Assembly (NCBI GenBank): GCA_965198725.1
Contig: CBDAPX010000001.1
Span: forward strand, 2,542,001-2,606,000
Direction of reading: 5' to 3'
DNA: 64,000 nucleotides
Origin: CBDAPX01 sp965198725
GTDB taxonomy: Bacteria; Pseudomonadota; Alphaproteobacteria; Rhodobacterales; Rhodobacteraceae
In this document: positions 31,942 through 40,275 of the stretch, piece by piece
How the letters are laid out: each line of letters opens with the position of its first letter
How positions within the stretch are numbered: position 1 is the stretch's first letter
Notes under the pieces: model-generated
Told to the model about the DNA's origin: nothing
Seen by the model: the letters and a program-made list of their open reading frames with translations, nothing else
Databases searched by the model: none
Translations under genes and position numbers: made by a program

Positions 31942-33485
31942 GCAGGCCGATCCAGCAAAAGCGTTTGCAGCGCCGCGCGGCGGGCAATGTCGTTCATCCC
32001 GACCGCCCGCAGGGTGCCAAGCGCCTCTGCGATATCCAACGCATTGCCCTGCAGGCCACGGTCAAACTGACGGATCGCCGACAACAGGGCTTCGCCGGTC
32101 TTGCCGTCATTCAGCAAGGCTTGGCGTCTTGCCGATAAGGTTGGAGTGGGGGCAAAGGCCATTGCAACCGCATGTTCTTGCGGTGACATGGCCAAGGCCG
32201 GATCAGGGTTTCCCTTGGTCAAACCCACCAAAAACCGCGAATGCTCTGATTGGTCCGGCATGTGATCTGCGGCGCTCTGGTATTCGGACGATAACAGCAT
32301 GATGCGGAAAGCAAGGGCTTGGGCGGCAGGGTCTTGCAGGTCCAATGCTGACAAGGCCGGTGCAAAAAGTTCGGCAAAGGCAACCTCAAGCTGTGCATCC
32401 TGCATCGCGGCCCACGCCACTGGCAGGGTTTTTTCCACCGCGGCTACGTTTTGTGATGCCAATGCGGTGTCAAATCGTTGGACTGCACGGACGCGATCCC
32501 AAATCCCACCCGATGCGGCCGGCGAGCGCGCCGAATAAAGCCCCAGCAGGCTGTTTGAACTCAAAGCGCCGCTGCGAGATAACCGTTCAGCCGCCTCTAA
32601 CTGCGCTTTCCAGCCGGCGATATCGCGTAAATCGGCAGACGCGAAGGCCCGCGGCAAGGACCGGGTTGGAATAGGCTCTCCAACCGCTTCGAACAGGCGA
32701 AATGTCAGCGGGGTAGGCGACCGGGGCAGGGCCGGCGGTACAAAATCCTCGTTTAACTCGGGATGCAGGAACACATCCAGCAACAAGGCCTGATCATCGC
32801 CCAATTCGCCAAGGATGGCTGCATTATCAAGAATGATCGTGGCCGCATCCCAGTCCCCCAACCGGGCAGCACAAAAAATGCGTGCGTCATAGGTATTTGC
32901 CAAACCGGGAAACTGTTCCAGCCTGCGGCAAGCGCGCATTTCGGTTCCGGTCAAAAGGCTGGCATCAAACCAGCGTTGGAAACGATCCTGGGAGGTGTCA
33001 GGATCTGCCAGTTCGATCAACGCTTGCGCCGGGTCCACGGCCCCCTGGTCAATCAACCGATCGACCCGCGCAAAGAGCAACTGTTCGGCGTCCTGCGCGG
33101 TCGAGAAATTTGCGGTTTCCGCCAAAAGAAGCGAGTACAACAGCGTTTGCATGGCTGGGCTGTTGTTCACCGGCACCTCGCGGATCAGGCGCGTGATGAT
33201 GTCCGGGTCGCTGTTGGCAAAGACATCGATGGGCAGGCCGGTGACCGAATTGGGCACAAGGCCAACTGGCAAAATCTGTTGGTCGAGCGGGGTCACCGAT
33301 ATTTCGGGACCAAGCCCGGTGTCTGTCACTGGTGGTTCAAATATCCCGTAGGACGCAGACCCCGACGCTGACGGGCGCGCCGCCAGCCAGTCAATGGCCG
33401 ACAAAGGTTGTTCCTGTCCCTGCACCAAAACTGGCAGGGATGTTGCGACCGCGATCACAAACGGAAAGACAGCGCTAATTTGCAT
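31938..33485 (-). CDS. Uncharacterised exported alpha-helical protein upstream of xerD
   Basis: A 515-residue protein with a signal peptide (about residues 1-23, ending VQGQ) and a mostly helical, Ala/Leu-rich mature region with degenerate repeat-like helices (AQALIELADPD, RLFEAVGEPI, AWAAMQDAQLEVAFAELF). This suggests a TPR-like solenoid, but no clear family motif is seen. It overlaps xerD by ATGA and its own start overlaps the end of a 50-codon gene, so three genes are coupled. Its periplasmic location next to a cytoplasmic recombinase is unexplained. Confidence 0.75.
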   Translation of the reverse strand: MQISAVFPFVIAVATSLPVLVQGQEQPLSAIDWLAARPSASGSASYGIFEPPVTDTGLGPEISVTPLDQQILPVGLVPNSVTGLPIDVFANSDPDIITRLIREVPVNNSPAMQTLLYSLLLAETANFSTAQDAEQLLFARVDRLIDQGAVDPAQALIELADPDTSQDRFQRWFDASLLTGTEMRACRRLEQFPGLANTYDARIFCAARLGDWDAATIILDNAAILGELGDDQALLLDVFLHPELNEDFVPPALPRSPTPLTFRLFEAVGEPIPTRSLPRAFASADLRDIAGWKAQLEAAERLSRSGALSSNSLLGLYSARSPAASGGIWDRVRAVQRFDTALASQNVAAVEKTLPVAWAAMQDAQLEVAFAELFAPALSALDLQDPAAQALAFRIMLLSSEYQSAADHMPDQSEHSRFLVGLTKGNPDPALAMSPQEHAVAMAFAPTPTLSARRQALLNDGKTGEALLSAIRQFDRGLQGNALDIAEALGTLRAVGMNDIARRAALQTLLLDRPA

Positions 33486-33627
33486 CCAATATCACCGGCG
33501 TGTTGACTTCGGTTTCGGGCGCAGAGAAATCCGCGCCGAAAAACGGGCCAATATAGGCATACGCCACCAATGCAAAGAATCCCAACACGGCAAGGTAGAT
33601 CAAAAACTTGATCAATCGTCCAATCAT
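33475..33627 (-). CDS. Small single-pass membrane protein
   Basis: A 50-residue ORF on the minus strand: a basic start MIGRLIKF, one transmembrane helix (LIYLAVLGFFALVAYAYIG) and a short acidic tail (FFGADFSAPETEV...). The composition is convincingly protein-like, and its last 11 bases overlap the start of the 515-residue gene, implying coupling. It is easily missed because it is short. Function unknown; it would sit in the inner membrane with the tail probably periplasmic. Confidence 0.72.
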   Translation of the reverse strand: MIGRLIKFLIYLAVLGFFALVAYAYIGPFFGADFSAPETEVNTPVILDAN

Positions 33628-33708
33628 GGTGTGGCTGCCCTTTTCTTATGTTCGTTTTTTCCAACTTATACCTAGCCTTTTCGTCAAGATCACGTCATTC
33701 ACATAACA

Positions 33709-34302
33709 ATGAGTAAAATTGAGCAAACCATGGCCGATAAACGGGCGCTAACCCCTCCATTAAGGTTGAAAAAAACCGTTGTCATGGTCGGCATGATGGG
33801 CGCCGGAAAAACGGCCGTGGGGCGCGCATTGGCGGCACGATTGGGGGTGCCGTTTCTGGACAGTGACCAGGAAATCGTCGAAGCGGCAAACATGACGATT
33901 CCCGAGATTTTTGATCGTTTTGGCGAGGCTTTCTTTCGTGAAAAAGAAACTCAGGTCATTGGTCGATTGCTCGACGATTCCAGTGGCGTGCTCTCAACGG
34001 GCGGCGGGGCATTTTTAGCGGCGCATAACCAAGAGATGATCTCGGACAGAGGCGTTTCGGTGTGGTTGAAAGCCGATCTTGAGGTGTTATGGAACCGCGT
34101 TCGGCATAAGGATACGCGGCCATTACTGCGCACGGCTGATCCCAAGGCGACGCTGACCGAGCTCTATAACGCGCGCGTTCCGTTGTATGAACGCGCCGAT
34201 CTGATGGCTCAGACGGACGCGCAGGCGTCCATCGAAGATATGGTGGATCGCGTGATCGCCGTGCTGCGCACGCGACCAGATGTTTTGGAAGAAAAAGAAT
34301 GA
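33709..34302 (+). CDS. aroK: Shikimate kinase
   Basis: A 197-residue kinase that phosphorylates shikimate at the 3-OH with ATP. The P-loop GMMGAGKT is at residues 28-35, shikimate-binding DSD is in FLDSDQEI, and GGGAF follows near residue 97. R in DTRPLL belongs to the lid. The first 21 residues are not conserved, so the ATG at 33730 is an alternative start. The stop overlaps the aroB start (ATGA), forming the aroK-aroB operon. Confidence 0.94.
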   Translation: MSKIEQTMADKRALTPPLRLKKTVVMVGMMGAGKTAVGRALAARLGVPFLDSDQEIVEAANMTIPEIFDRFGEAFFREKETQVIGRLLDDSSGVLSTGGGAFLAAHNQEMISDRGVSVWLKADLEVLWNRVRHKDTRPLLRTADPKATLTELYNARVPLYERADLMAQTDAQASIEDMVDRVIAVLRTRPDVLEEKE

Positions 34303-35411
34303 ACACAGTTGCCGTGAATTTGGGCGCGCGATCTTACAAGGTCGACATTGGGCCGGGTCTAATTGCCGAGGCCGGGACGCGCATCGCCCCGTTTCTGAAA
34401 CGGCCGCGGGTCGCGGTGGTCACCGATGATCAGGTGGCGGACTTGCATCTGGCTGGCCTGCAGGACGGTCTTGCCGCGTCCGGGATTGAAACGGTCTGCC
34501 TGTCCTTGCCCGTGGGCGAAGGGACGAAATCCTGGCCTCATCTGTCACGAGCCGTCGAATGGCTGCTCGAACAGAAAATCGAACGGCAGGACGTCGTGAT
34601 TGCCCTTGGGGGCGGCGTGATCGGCGATCTGGTGGGTTTTGCTTCGGCAATCCTGCGACGCGGCGTGCGGTTTGTGCAGATCCCAACATCCCTTTTGGCG
34701 CAGGTTGACAGCTCTGTGGGTGGCAAAACCGGCATCAACGCGCCTCAAGGCAAGAACCTGATCGGTGCTTTCCATCAACCGACCCATGTTTTGGCCGATA
34801 CCGCTGTCTTGGGGACGCTGACGCGCCGGGATTTCCTTGCTGGTTATGGCGAGGTTGTCAAATACGGCCTACTGGGGGATGCCGCATTCTTTGCATGGCT
34901 GGAACAAAACGGCGTTGCCTTGGCCTCTGGCGACATAGCCGCCCGGGTCGAGGCGGTGACGCGATCAGTTCAAATGAAAGCCGATATCGTGGAACGCGAT
35001 GAGACAGAACAGGGCGACCGCGCGTTGTTGAACCTCGGCCATACCTTCTGTCACGCGCTTGAGGCCGCGACCGGGTATTCCGACCGTCTGTTGCATGGAG
35101 AGGGCGTTGCCGTCGGTTGTGCGCTGGCCTTTGAATTGTCGTCGCGTTTGGGCTTGTGCTCTCAGGAAGACCCCAGCCGCGTCCGCGCGCATCTGCGCGC
35201 CCTTGGTATGAAAACCGACATGGCAGACATCCCCGGCGATCTGCCCGATGCCGAAACGTTGTTGGACCTGATGGGGCAGGACAAAAAGGTCATCGACGGA
35301 ACGTTGCGATTCATTCTCGCGCGCGGGATCGGCGAGGCTTTTGTCACATCCGACGTGCCGCGTGATGTCGTATTAAAGGTTTTGCGGGACGGTTTGCGAA
35401 ACCGGGCCTGA
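34299..35411 (+). CDS. aroB: 3-dehydroquinate synthase
   Basis: A 370-residue NAD- and metal-dependent enzyme that cyclises DAHP to 3-dehydroquinate, the second step of the shikimate pathway. Diagnostic segments are LPVGEGTKSW, VIALGGGVIGDLVGFASA, PTSLLAQVDSSVGGKTG, YGEVVKYGLL, NLGHTFCHALE and LHGEGVAVG. The metal ligands are the E of GEVVK, the H of GHTFCH and the H of LHGE. It is translationally coupled to aroK. Confidence 0.96.
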   Translation: MNTVAVNLGARSYKVDIGPGLIAEAGTRIAPFLKRPRVAVVTDDQVADLHLAGLQDGLAASGIETVCLSLPVGEGTKSWPHLSRAVEWLLEQKIERQDVVIALGGGVIGDLVGFASAILRRGVRFVQIPTSLLAQVDSSVGGKTGINAPQGKNLIGAFHQPTHVLADTAVLGTLTRRDFLAGYGEVVKYGLLGDAAFFAWLEQNGVALASGDIAARVEAVTRSVQMKADIVERDETEQGDRALLNLGHTFCHALEAATGYSDRLLHGEGVAVGCALAFELSSRLGLCSQEDPSRVRAHLRALGMKTDMADIPGDLPDAETLLDLMGQDKKVIDGTLRFILARGIGEAFVTSDVPRDVVLKVLRDGLRNRA

Positions 35412-35441
35412 TTTATGGCATCTATGATGCCTGAACAAAAA

Positions 35442-35468
35442 GACCCGGCGCATACAATCTGCCGGGTC
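35442..35468 (-). terminator. Rho-independent terminator of ssb
   Basis: On the minus strand GACCCGGC (35468-35461) pairs with GCCGGGTC (35449-35442) around an 11-base loop and is followed by TTTTTG. It lies 22 bases past the ssb stop. The plus strand lacks a U-tract, so it serves mainly ssb. Confidence 0.85.
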
Positions 35469-35490
35469 CATTAAATCACCTAAACGCAGT

Positions 35491-35994
35491 TTAGAACGGG
35501 ATCTCGTCGTCCATATCGCGCGAGGATGGCGCACTGCTGCCGCCGCCAAAGCGGTCGTCCTGCGGTCCGCTGTCGTAGCCACCACCATAGCCACCGCCGG
35601 ATTGACCGCCGCCATAGCCGCCACCACCGCCGCCGCCATCGCTGCGACCGTCGAGCAACGTCAGCTCACCCCGGTAAGGGCGCAAAACAACCTCTGTCGA
35701 ATAGCGGTCCTGACCCGATTGATCCTGCCATTTGCGGGTTTCCAATTGGCCTTCGATATACACCTTAGAGCCTTTGCGCAGGTATTGTTCTGCGATCCGC
35801 GCCAGCGGTTCGGAAAAGATCGCCACTGAATGCCATTCGGTCCGCTCGCGACGTTCGCCCGTGTTGCGGTCTTTCCAGTTTTCCGAGGTGGCGATGCGCA
35901 AATTGCAGACCTTGCCCCCGTTCTGAAATGTTCGAACCTCTGGATCACGTCCCAGATTGCCCACGATTATGACTTTGTTCACCGAGCCAGCCAT
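35491..35994 (-). CDS. ssb: Single-stranded DNA-binding protein
   Basis: A 167-residue protein with an N-terminal OB fold (VNKVIIVGNLGRDPEVRT, WHSVAIFSEPLARIAEQYL, KGSKVYIEGQLETRKWQD), a Gly-rich flexible linker (about 115-150) and the acidic tail MDDEIPF that recruits replication and repair proteins. The start at 35994 removes 41 non-conserved residues. No adjacent uvrA is present. No LexA box of the GTTC-N7-GTTC type was found upstream. Confidence 0.96.
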   Translation of the reverse strand: MAGSVNKVIIVGNLGRDPEVRTFQNGGKVCNLRIATSENWKDRNTGERRERTEWHSVAIFSEPLARIAEQYLRKGSKVYIEGQLETRKWQDQSGQDRYSTEVVLRPYRGELTLLDGRSDGGGGGGGYGGGQSGGGYGGGYDSGPQDDRFGGGSSAPSSRDMDDEIPF

Positions 35995-36086
35995 GTGCGT
36001 TTGCCCCCTAATCTGTTCGCTTTTGTGCCGAATCTTTTTTCTGCATTGACCGACCCTAACCGTGTCAGCGCCGAGTTGAAACAAGG

Positions 36087-36101
36087 TTAACCGGGTCTCA
36101 A
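36087..36101. promoter_or_regulatory. CtrA-like half-matched site
   Basis: TTAA-CCGGGTC-TCAA matches the CtrA box (TTAA-N7-TTAA) with one mismatch. It lies between the divergent ssb and lytic transglycosylase genes. A single match of this kind can easily be chance. Confidence 0.2.
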
Positions 36102-36176
36102 CCAACGATATGGCCAATCGTCAAGAATTGTGTCATACCATCCCAAACGCAAAAGCAGGGGCAGGCGCGTCGCAGG

Positions 36177-36767
36177 ATGAAAAAACTGATCGCAAGTGGT
36201 TTGGCTGCAGCGATGGTTCTGGTCCAACCTGCTGGGGCCGAGGACATCTTTTCCACCAAAAATCGAACGCAGCTCTTTAACTCGCAAACCCGGGTTCTGG
36301 ATACGCGTGCAAAGACTCAATACGCCAATTCTGCGCGGCTTAAACCGCCCACTATTCATGTGCCGCTCGGCGAAGGTTCTGGCCTGAACTATACAGGTAA
36401 ATACAAGGGCAAATACCTGAAAATGGCAAAACGCGCGGCGCGCAAACATGGCGTCCCGGAAGAGCTCTTTGCCCGTCTGATCCAACAGGAAAGCGGTTGG
36501 GACCCAAAGGCAAAGTCGCACAAAGGGGCCATGGGTCTGGCCCAGTTGATGCCAGCCACCGCACGCGGCTTGGGTGTCGACCCATGGGACCCGAAAGAAA
36601 ACCTCGAAGGCGGTGCGCGCTATCTGGCACGGCAGTACGAGGAATTCGGGTCATGGCGCCTCGCCCTCGCGGCCTACAATGCGGGCCCTCAAGCGGTCAA
36701 AAAGCATGGCGGCGTGCCGCCTTATAAAGAAACCAAAAACTACGTCCGCGTGATCTGGGGAAGCTGA
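36177..36767 (+). CDS. Lytic transglycosylase (SLT domain)
   Basis: A 196-residue exported murein lyase. Residues 1-21 are a signal peptide ending PAGA. The SLT domain covers about 80-195, with catalytic Glu105 in IQQESGWDPKA, followed by GAMGLAQLMPATA, NLEGGARYLA and ALAAYNAGPQAV. It cleaves the MurNAc-GlcNAc bond to give 1,6-anhydro products. It is a single-domain enzyme of the Slt/MltE-like type and appears monocistronic, ending at a strong terminator. Confidence 0.93.
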   Translation: MKKLIASGLAAAMVLVQPAGAEDIFSTKNRTQLFNSQTRVLDTRAKTQYANSARLKPPTIHVPLGEGSGLNYTGKYKGKYLKMAKRAARKHGVPEELFARLIQQESGWDPKAKSHKGAMGLAQLMPATARGLGVDPWDPKENLEGGARYLARQYEEFGSWRLALAAYNAGPQAVKKHGGVPPYKETKNYVRVIWGS

Positions 36768-36792
36768 CCAGCATTACGGCACCCGGAAACGA

Positions 36793-36827
36793 AAATAGCG
36801 GCCCAGACGGCCGCTATTTCTTTTTTG
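36793..36827 (+). terminator. Rho-independent terminator of the transglycosylase gene
   Basis: AAATAGCGGCC (36793-36803) pairs with GGCCGCTATTT (36809-36819) around CAGAC and is followed by CTTTTTTG. It separates this gene from the converging ABC transporter operon and could act in both directions. Confidence 0.93.
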
Positions 36828-36841
36828 TGCGTGTTGCGCCT

Positions 36842-38926
36842 TTATTCGGCGGCGATCTTGATCACCGGCTCCATGTCATTCAACACTTCATCGCTGAGAT
36901 GGCATTTGACCTGGTGACCATCCGCAAGATGGCGAACCGGCGGCACGTCTTTTTCACATAGCCCGCCCGGAACCTTGGACTTCCACCGGCACCGCGTCTG
37001 GAACGGGCACCCCGGAGGCGGGTTCATCGCCGACGGGATATCCCCTTCGAGCACGATATGCTGTTTTTCAATCGAGGTATCCGCAATCGGCACAGCCGAC
37101 AGCAAGGCTTCGGTATAGGGGTGATAGGGTGGAGAGAAGACTTGTTCGGTCGAGCCCAATTCCACCACATGCCCCAGATACATCACCATCACACGGTCGC
37201 TCAGATAGCGCACGATCGACAAATCATGGCTGATGAAAAGCAGCGTGGTTTTCTCTTCCCGCTGGATTTCCATCAACAGGTCCGTCACCGCCGCCTGCAC
37301 CGACACATCCAGTGCCGAAACGGGCTCATCCGCAACCACGATCCGGGCGCCACCGGCAAAGGCGCGGGCAATCCCGACCCGCTGTTTCTGTCCACCTGAC
37401 AGCTGACGCGGCATCCGCTCGGCAAAGGCGCGGGGCAGTTTTACCAGATCCAACAGCTCCAGCATGCGTGCCTTACGGGCGGCTTCGCTGTCACCAATGC
37501 CAAAGATCTCCAACGCCCGCATGATCTGCCGTCCGACCGACATGGACGGGTTCAGCGTATCAAACGGGTTCTGGAACACCATCTGAACCTCGCCAACCGT
37601 TTTGGCGTCCCGGCTTTCAATCGGCATCGCTTCGATATTGCGGTTATCCAACAGGATCTGGCCGTCCGTGGCTGTTTCGAGCCCCATCAGAACCTTGGCA
37701 AAGGTCGACTTGCCGCAACCGGATTCGCCCACAATGGCCAGCGTCTCGGATTCGCGCGCCTCAAAGGACAGCGTTTCATTGGCCTTGACCACCTTCTTGG
37801 CGCCGCCCCCAAAGAGCGCGTTGGCCGCCACCTCATAGTATTTCTTGAGGTTGTCCATTTTCATGACGACATCGCCGACCTCGGCCTTTTCCTTCTGCTC
37901 GCCCAGGGTGATTGGCGCGTTCCAATCGATCTCCTTGAACTTCAGACAACGGCTCCAATGACGGTCATCGCCAGCGATCTCTTCCATCGGGATATCGCCA
38001 GCGTTACAGCGACCCTCTTCGAAATAATCGCAGCGCGGGCCAAAGTTGCAGCCCGGCGGGCGCTCATGCGGCAACGGGAAATTCCCGGGGATCGCGACCA
38101 GAGGGCGCGAGTTTTTGTCCGCGCCGGGCAGGGGGATCGACCGGAAAAGCGCCTGTGTATAGGGGTGCTGCATCTTGTCAAAGACGTCGCCGATGGATCC
38201 GGTTTCCACCGCCTCACCGGAATACATCACACAAAGACGGTCACCGGTTTCCAGAACAAGACCGAGGTTGTGCGAAATAAACAGCATCGAGGTGCCGTAT
38301 TTCTTGCCCAAATCCTTGACCAGCTCGACAACGGCGGCCTCAACCGTCACGTCGAGGGCGGTTGTGGGCTCATCAAGGATGAGCAGGGATGGCTTCGACA
38401 TCAACGCCATCGCAATCACGATCCGCTGCTGCTGCCCTCCTGACAGCTGGTGTGGAAAGCTGTCGAGCATCCGCTTGGGGTCCGGCAGTTTCACATCCGT
38501 GACCACCTCCAGCGCGCGTTTATACGCTTCATCCGCGCTGACCCTTTCATGGATCATCGGCACTTCCATCAACTGCTTGCCGATCTTCATCGCCGGGTTC
38601 AGCGAGGCCATCGGCTCTTGATAGATCATCGCAATCTCGGACCCGCGAATATCGCGCAGCTCTTCCTGGCTCATCGCGCCCAGATCACGGCCCTTGAACT
38701 TGATCGACCCGCCGACGATGCGGCCGTTCTTGCCAAGGTCCTGCATGACGCCCAGCGCCACGGTGGATTTTCCGCATCCGGATTCCCCCACCAGACCCAC
38801 GGCCTCACCGGGTTGCACCACAACCGAGAAATCCATCACGGCGGGGATTTCGCGCAGCCGTGTGAAAAAGGAAATCGACAGCTGGTCAATTTCAAGGATT
38901 GGGCCGTCAAAGTCCCATTTCGACAT
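36842..38926 (-). CDS. Fused dual ATP-binding subunit of a peptide-type ABC importer
   Basis: A 694-residue protein that joins DppD- and DppF-like ATPases in one chain. Each half has Walker A (GESGCGKST), a signature (LSGGQQQR in the first, LSGGQKQR in the second), Walker B, and a C-terminal oligopeptide-transporter segment with clustered Cys (PGCNFGPRCDYF and PGCPFQTRCRW). Those cysteines may bind an iron-sulfur cluster in related proteins. It energises uptake through the two permeases upstream. The ATG at 38926 is preceded by GGGAG. It is the last gene of the operon. Confidence 0.92.
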   Translation of the reverse strand: MSKWDFDGPILEIDQLSISFFTRLREIPAVMDFSVVVQPGEAVGLVGESGCGKSTVALGVMQDLGKNGRIVGGSIKFKGRDLGAMSQEELRDIRGSEIAMIYQEPMASLNPAMKIGKQLMEVPMIHERVSADEAYKRALEVVTDVKLPDPKRMLDSFPHQLSGGQQQRIVIAMALMSKPSLLILDEPTTALDVTVEAAVVELVKDLGKKYGTSMLFISHNLGLVLETGDRLCVMYSGEAVETGSIGDVFDKMQHPYTQALFRSIPLPGADKNSRPLVAIPGNFPLPHERPPGCNFGPRCDYFEEGRCNAGDIPMEEIAGDDRHWSRCLKFKEIDWNAPITLGEQKEKAEVGDVVMKMDNLKKYYEVAANALFGGGAKKVVKANETLSFEARESETLAIVGESGCGKSTFAKVLMGLETATDGQILLDNRNIEAMPIESRDAKTVGEVQMVFQNPFDTLNPSMSVGRQIMRALEIFGIGDSEAARKARMLELLDLVKLPRAFAERMPRQLSGGQKQRVGIARAFAGGARIVVADEPVSALDVSVQAAVTDLLMEIQREEKTTLLFISHDLSIVRYLSDRVMVMYLGHVVELGSTEQVFSPPYHPYTEALLSAVPIADTSIEKQHIVLEGDIPSAMNPPPGCPFQTRCRWKSKVPGGLCEKDVPPVRHLADGHQVKCHLSDEVLNDMEPVIKIAAE

Positions 38927-39006
38927 AATATTCTCCCTGACCGTCGCTCGGCTCATCGGCCGGCTTCGTTTGGTGATGTCGGCATGGGCACCGGGATGCG
39001 CCCATG

Positions 39007-39054
39007 TCTTCTTCTCTTTGACAATACTCCGGGGGTCCGGGGGCTGGCCCCCGG
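39007..39054. repeat. Dispersed intergenic GC hairpin element, copy 2
   Basis: CTTCTTCTCTTTGACAATAC is followed by CCGGGGG (39037-39043), a CTGG loop and CCCCCGG (39048-39054). The arrangement mirrors the minus-strand reading of the element at 9147-9221. It sits between the second permease and the ATPase gene and may be an mRNA processing or attenuation site. Confidence 0.5.
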
Positions 39055-39068
39055 TCCCGCAGGTGTCA

Positions 39069-40262
39069 TCAGTCCTTCAGGCTCTCTTCGCGCAGACCAT
39101 CGGCCAGCAGGTTCAAACCCAGAACCAGCGTCAGCAAGGCCAAGGCCGGGGGCAGGGCCGGGTGCAGGTAGATCGACAAGAGCTTGCGGCCCTCATTGAT
39201 CGTGCTGCCCCAATCCGGGCTTTCCGGCGGCAGACCCAGGCCAAAGAAGCCCAAGGTGCCCAGAAGGATCGTGGTATAGCCAATCCGCAGACAGAAATCG
39301 ACGATCAGCGGCCCCCGCGCATTGGGCAGGATTTCCCACAGCATGATGTACCAGGGCCCTTCGCCCCGCGTTTGTGCGGCGGCCACATAGTCCCGCGTTT
39401 TGATGTCCATGGCCAGGCCACGCACAATCCGGAACACGGTGGGCGAGTTCACAAAGACAACCGACACGAACACCACAAGGATGCCGCCCGGAATGTCAAA
39501 GAGGTCCAGAATGCCCGGCAGAACCGACACTTTTGATCCAACCTCGGAAATCAGCGACAGGTAGAGCCAGATCATCACCCCAAGCACCCCGATCAACAGG
39601 GGCGTGCGGAAATTCGGCTGCGTATAATAGCGCGAGTTCAGCAGGACCCCGACAAAGATGATCGGGAAGAGGAAGAGCACGGTTGCCATATAGTTTGGCA
39701 CGCCCGTGGCCACGATCTCCGGTGTTACCAAGAGGTAGAACAGCAGGATGACCGGGAAGGCCAGGATCAGGTTGGCAAGGAACGACAACAGAACGTCCAG
39801 ACGCCCACCATAATACCCGGCCGGCAAGCCCAGCGTGATGCCGACCATAAAGGCGAACATCGTGGCCAGCGGTGCAATTTGCACAACGACCCACGCGCCT
39901 TTGACCATGCGACTGAACACATCCCGTGCCAGGTTGTCGCCGCCCAGAAGGTAATAGGCATATTCGCCTTCTTCGGCGCCGCGCATCGGCGTGCCCGGGA
40001 CTTTGTTTTTCATACCCGAGACCTGCGCCAGCGGGTCATGCGTGATGATCAGATCCAGCGCGCCAAATATGCCGGTAAAGACCCAGAACATCACAAGGCC
40101 AAAGCCGATCATGCCGATGGGGCTGTCAAAGAGTTTGCCATAAAGCCCAAGGCGGCGTTTGAACGCGATCGAGACCGCGAAGAGGATGATCAGCGCAATC
40201 CAGACGGACGTGAACTGATAGAAGATGCGGATGAGGATTTCACCCCAGCTTAACGGTTCCAT
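39069..40262 (-). CDS. ABC transporter permease, DppC-like
   Basis: A 397-residue inner-membrane permease with about six helices, longer than a typical DppC because of an extended loop between helices in the middle. The EAA-type coupling motif is in YVAAAQTRGEGPWYIMLWEILPNARGPL (split around AAAQTRGEGPWYIM). The domain is BPD_transp_1. The ATG at 40262 follows GGGAG; the longer frame adds 16 residues. It pairs with the upstream permease and ends before an intergenic hairpin that precedes the ATPase gene. Confidence 0.9.
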   Translation of the reverse strand: MEPLSWGEILIRIFYQFTSVWIALIILFAVSIAFKRRLGLYGKLFDSPIGMIGFGLVMFWVFTGIFGALDLIITHDPLAQVSGMKNKVPGTPMRGAEEGEYAYYLLGGDNLARDVFSRMVKGAWVVVQIAPLATMFAFMVGITLGLPAGYYGGRLDVLLSFLANLILAFPVILLFYLLVTPEIVATGVPNYMATVLFLFPIIFVGVLLNSRYYTQPNFRTPLLIGVLGVMIWLYLSLISEVGSKVSVLPGILDLFDIPGGILVVFVSVVFVNSPTVFRIVRGLAMDIKTRDYVAAAQTRGEGPWYIMLWEILPNARGPLIVDFCLRIGYTTILLGTLGFFGLGLPPESPDWGSTINEGRKLLSIYLHPALPPALALLTLVLGLNLLADGLREESLKD

Positions 40263-40275
40263 ATCAGTGGCTCCC

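Noticed and set aside
35995..36176. LexA (SOS) box upstream of ssb
   Set aside because: GTTC occurs once, but no second GTTC is found seven bases later, so the alphaproteobacterial LexA consensus is not met.
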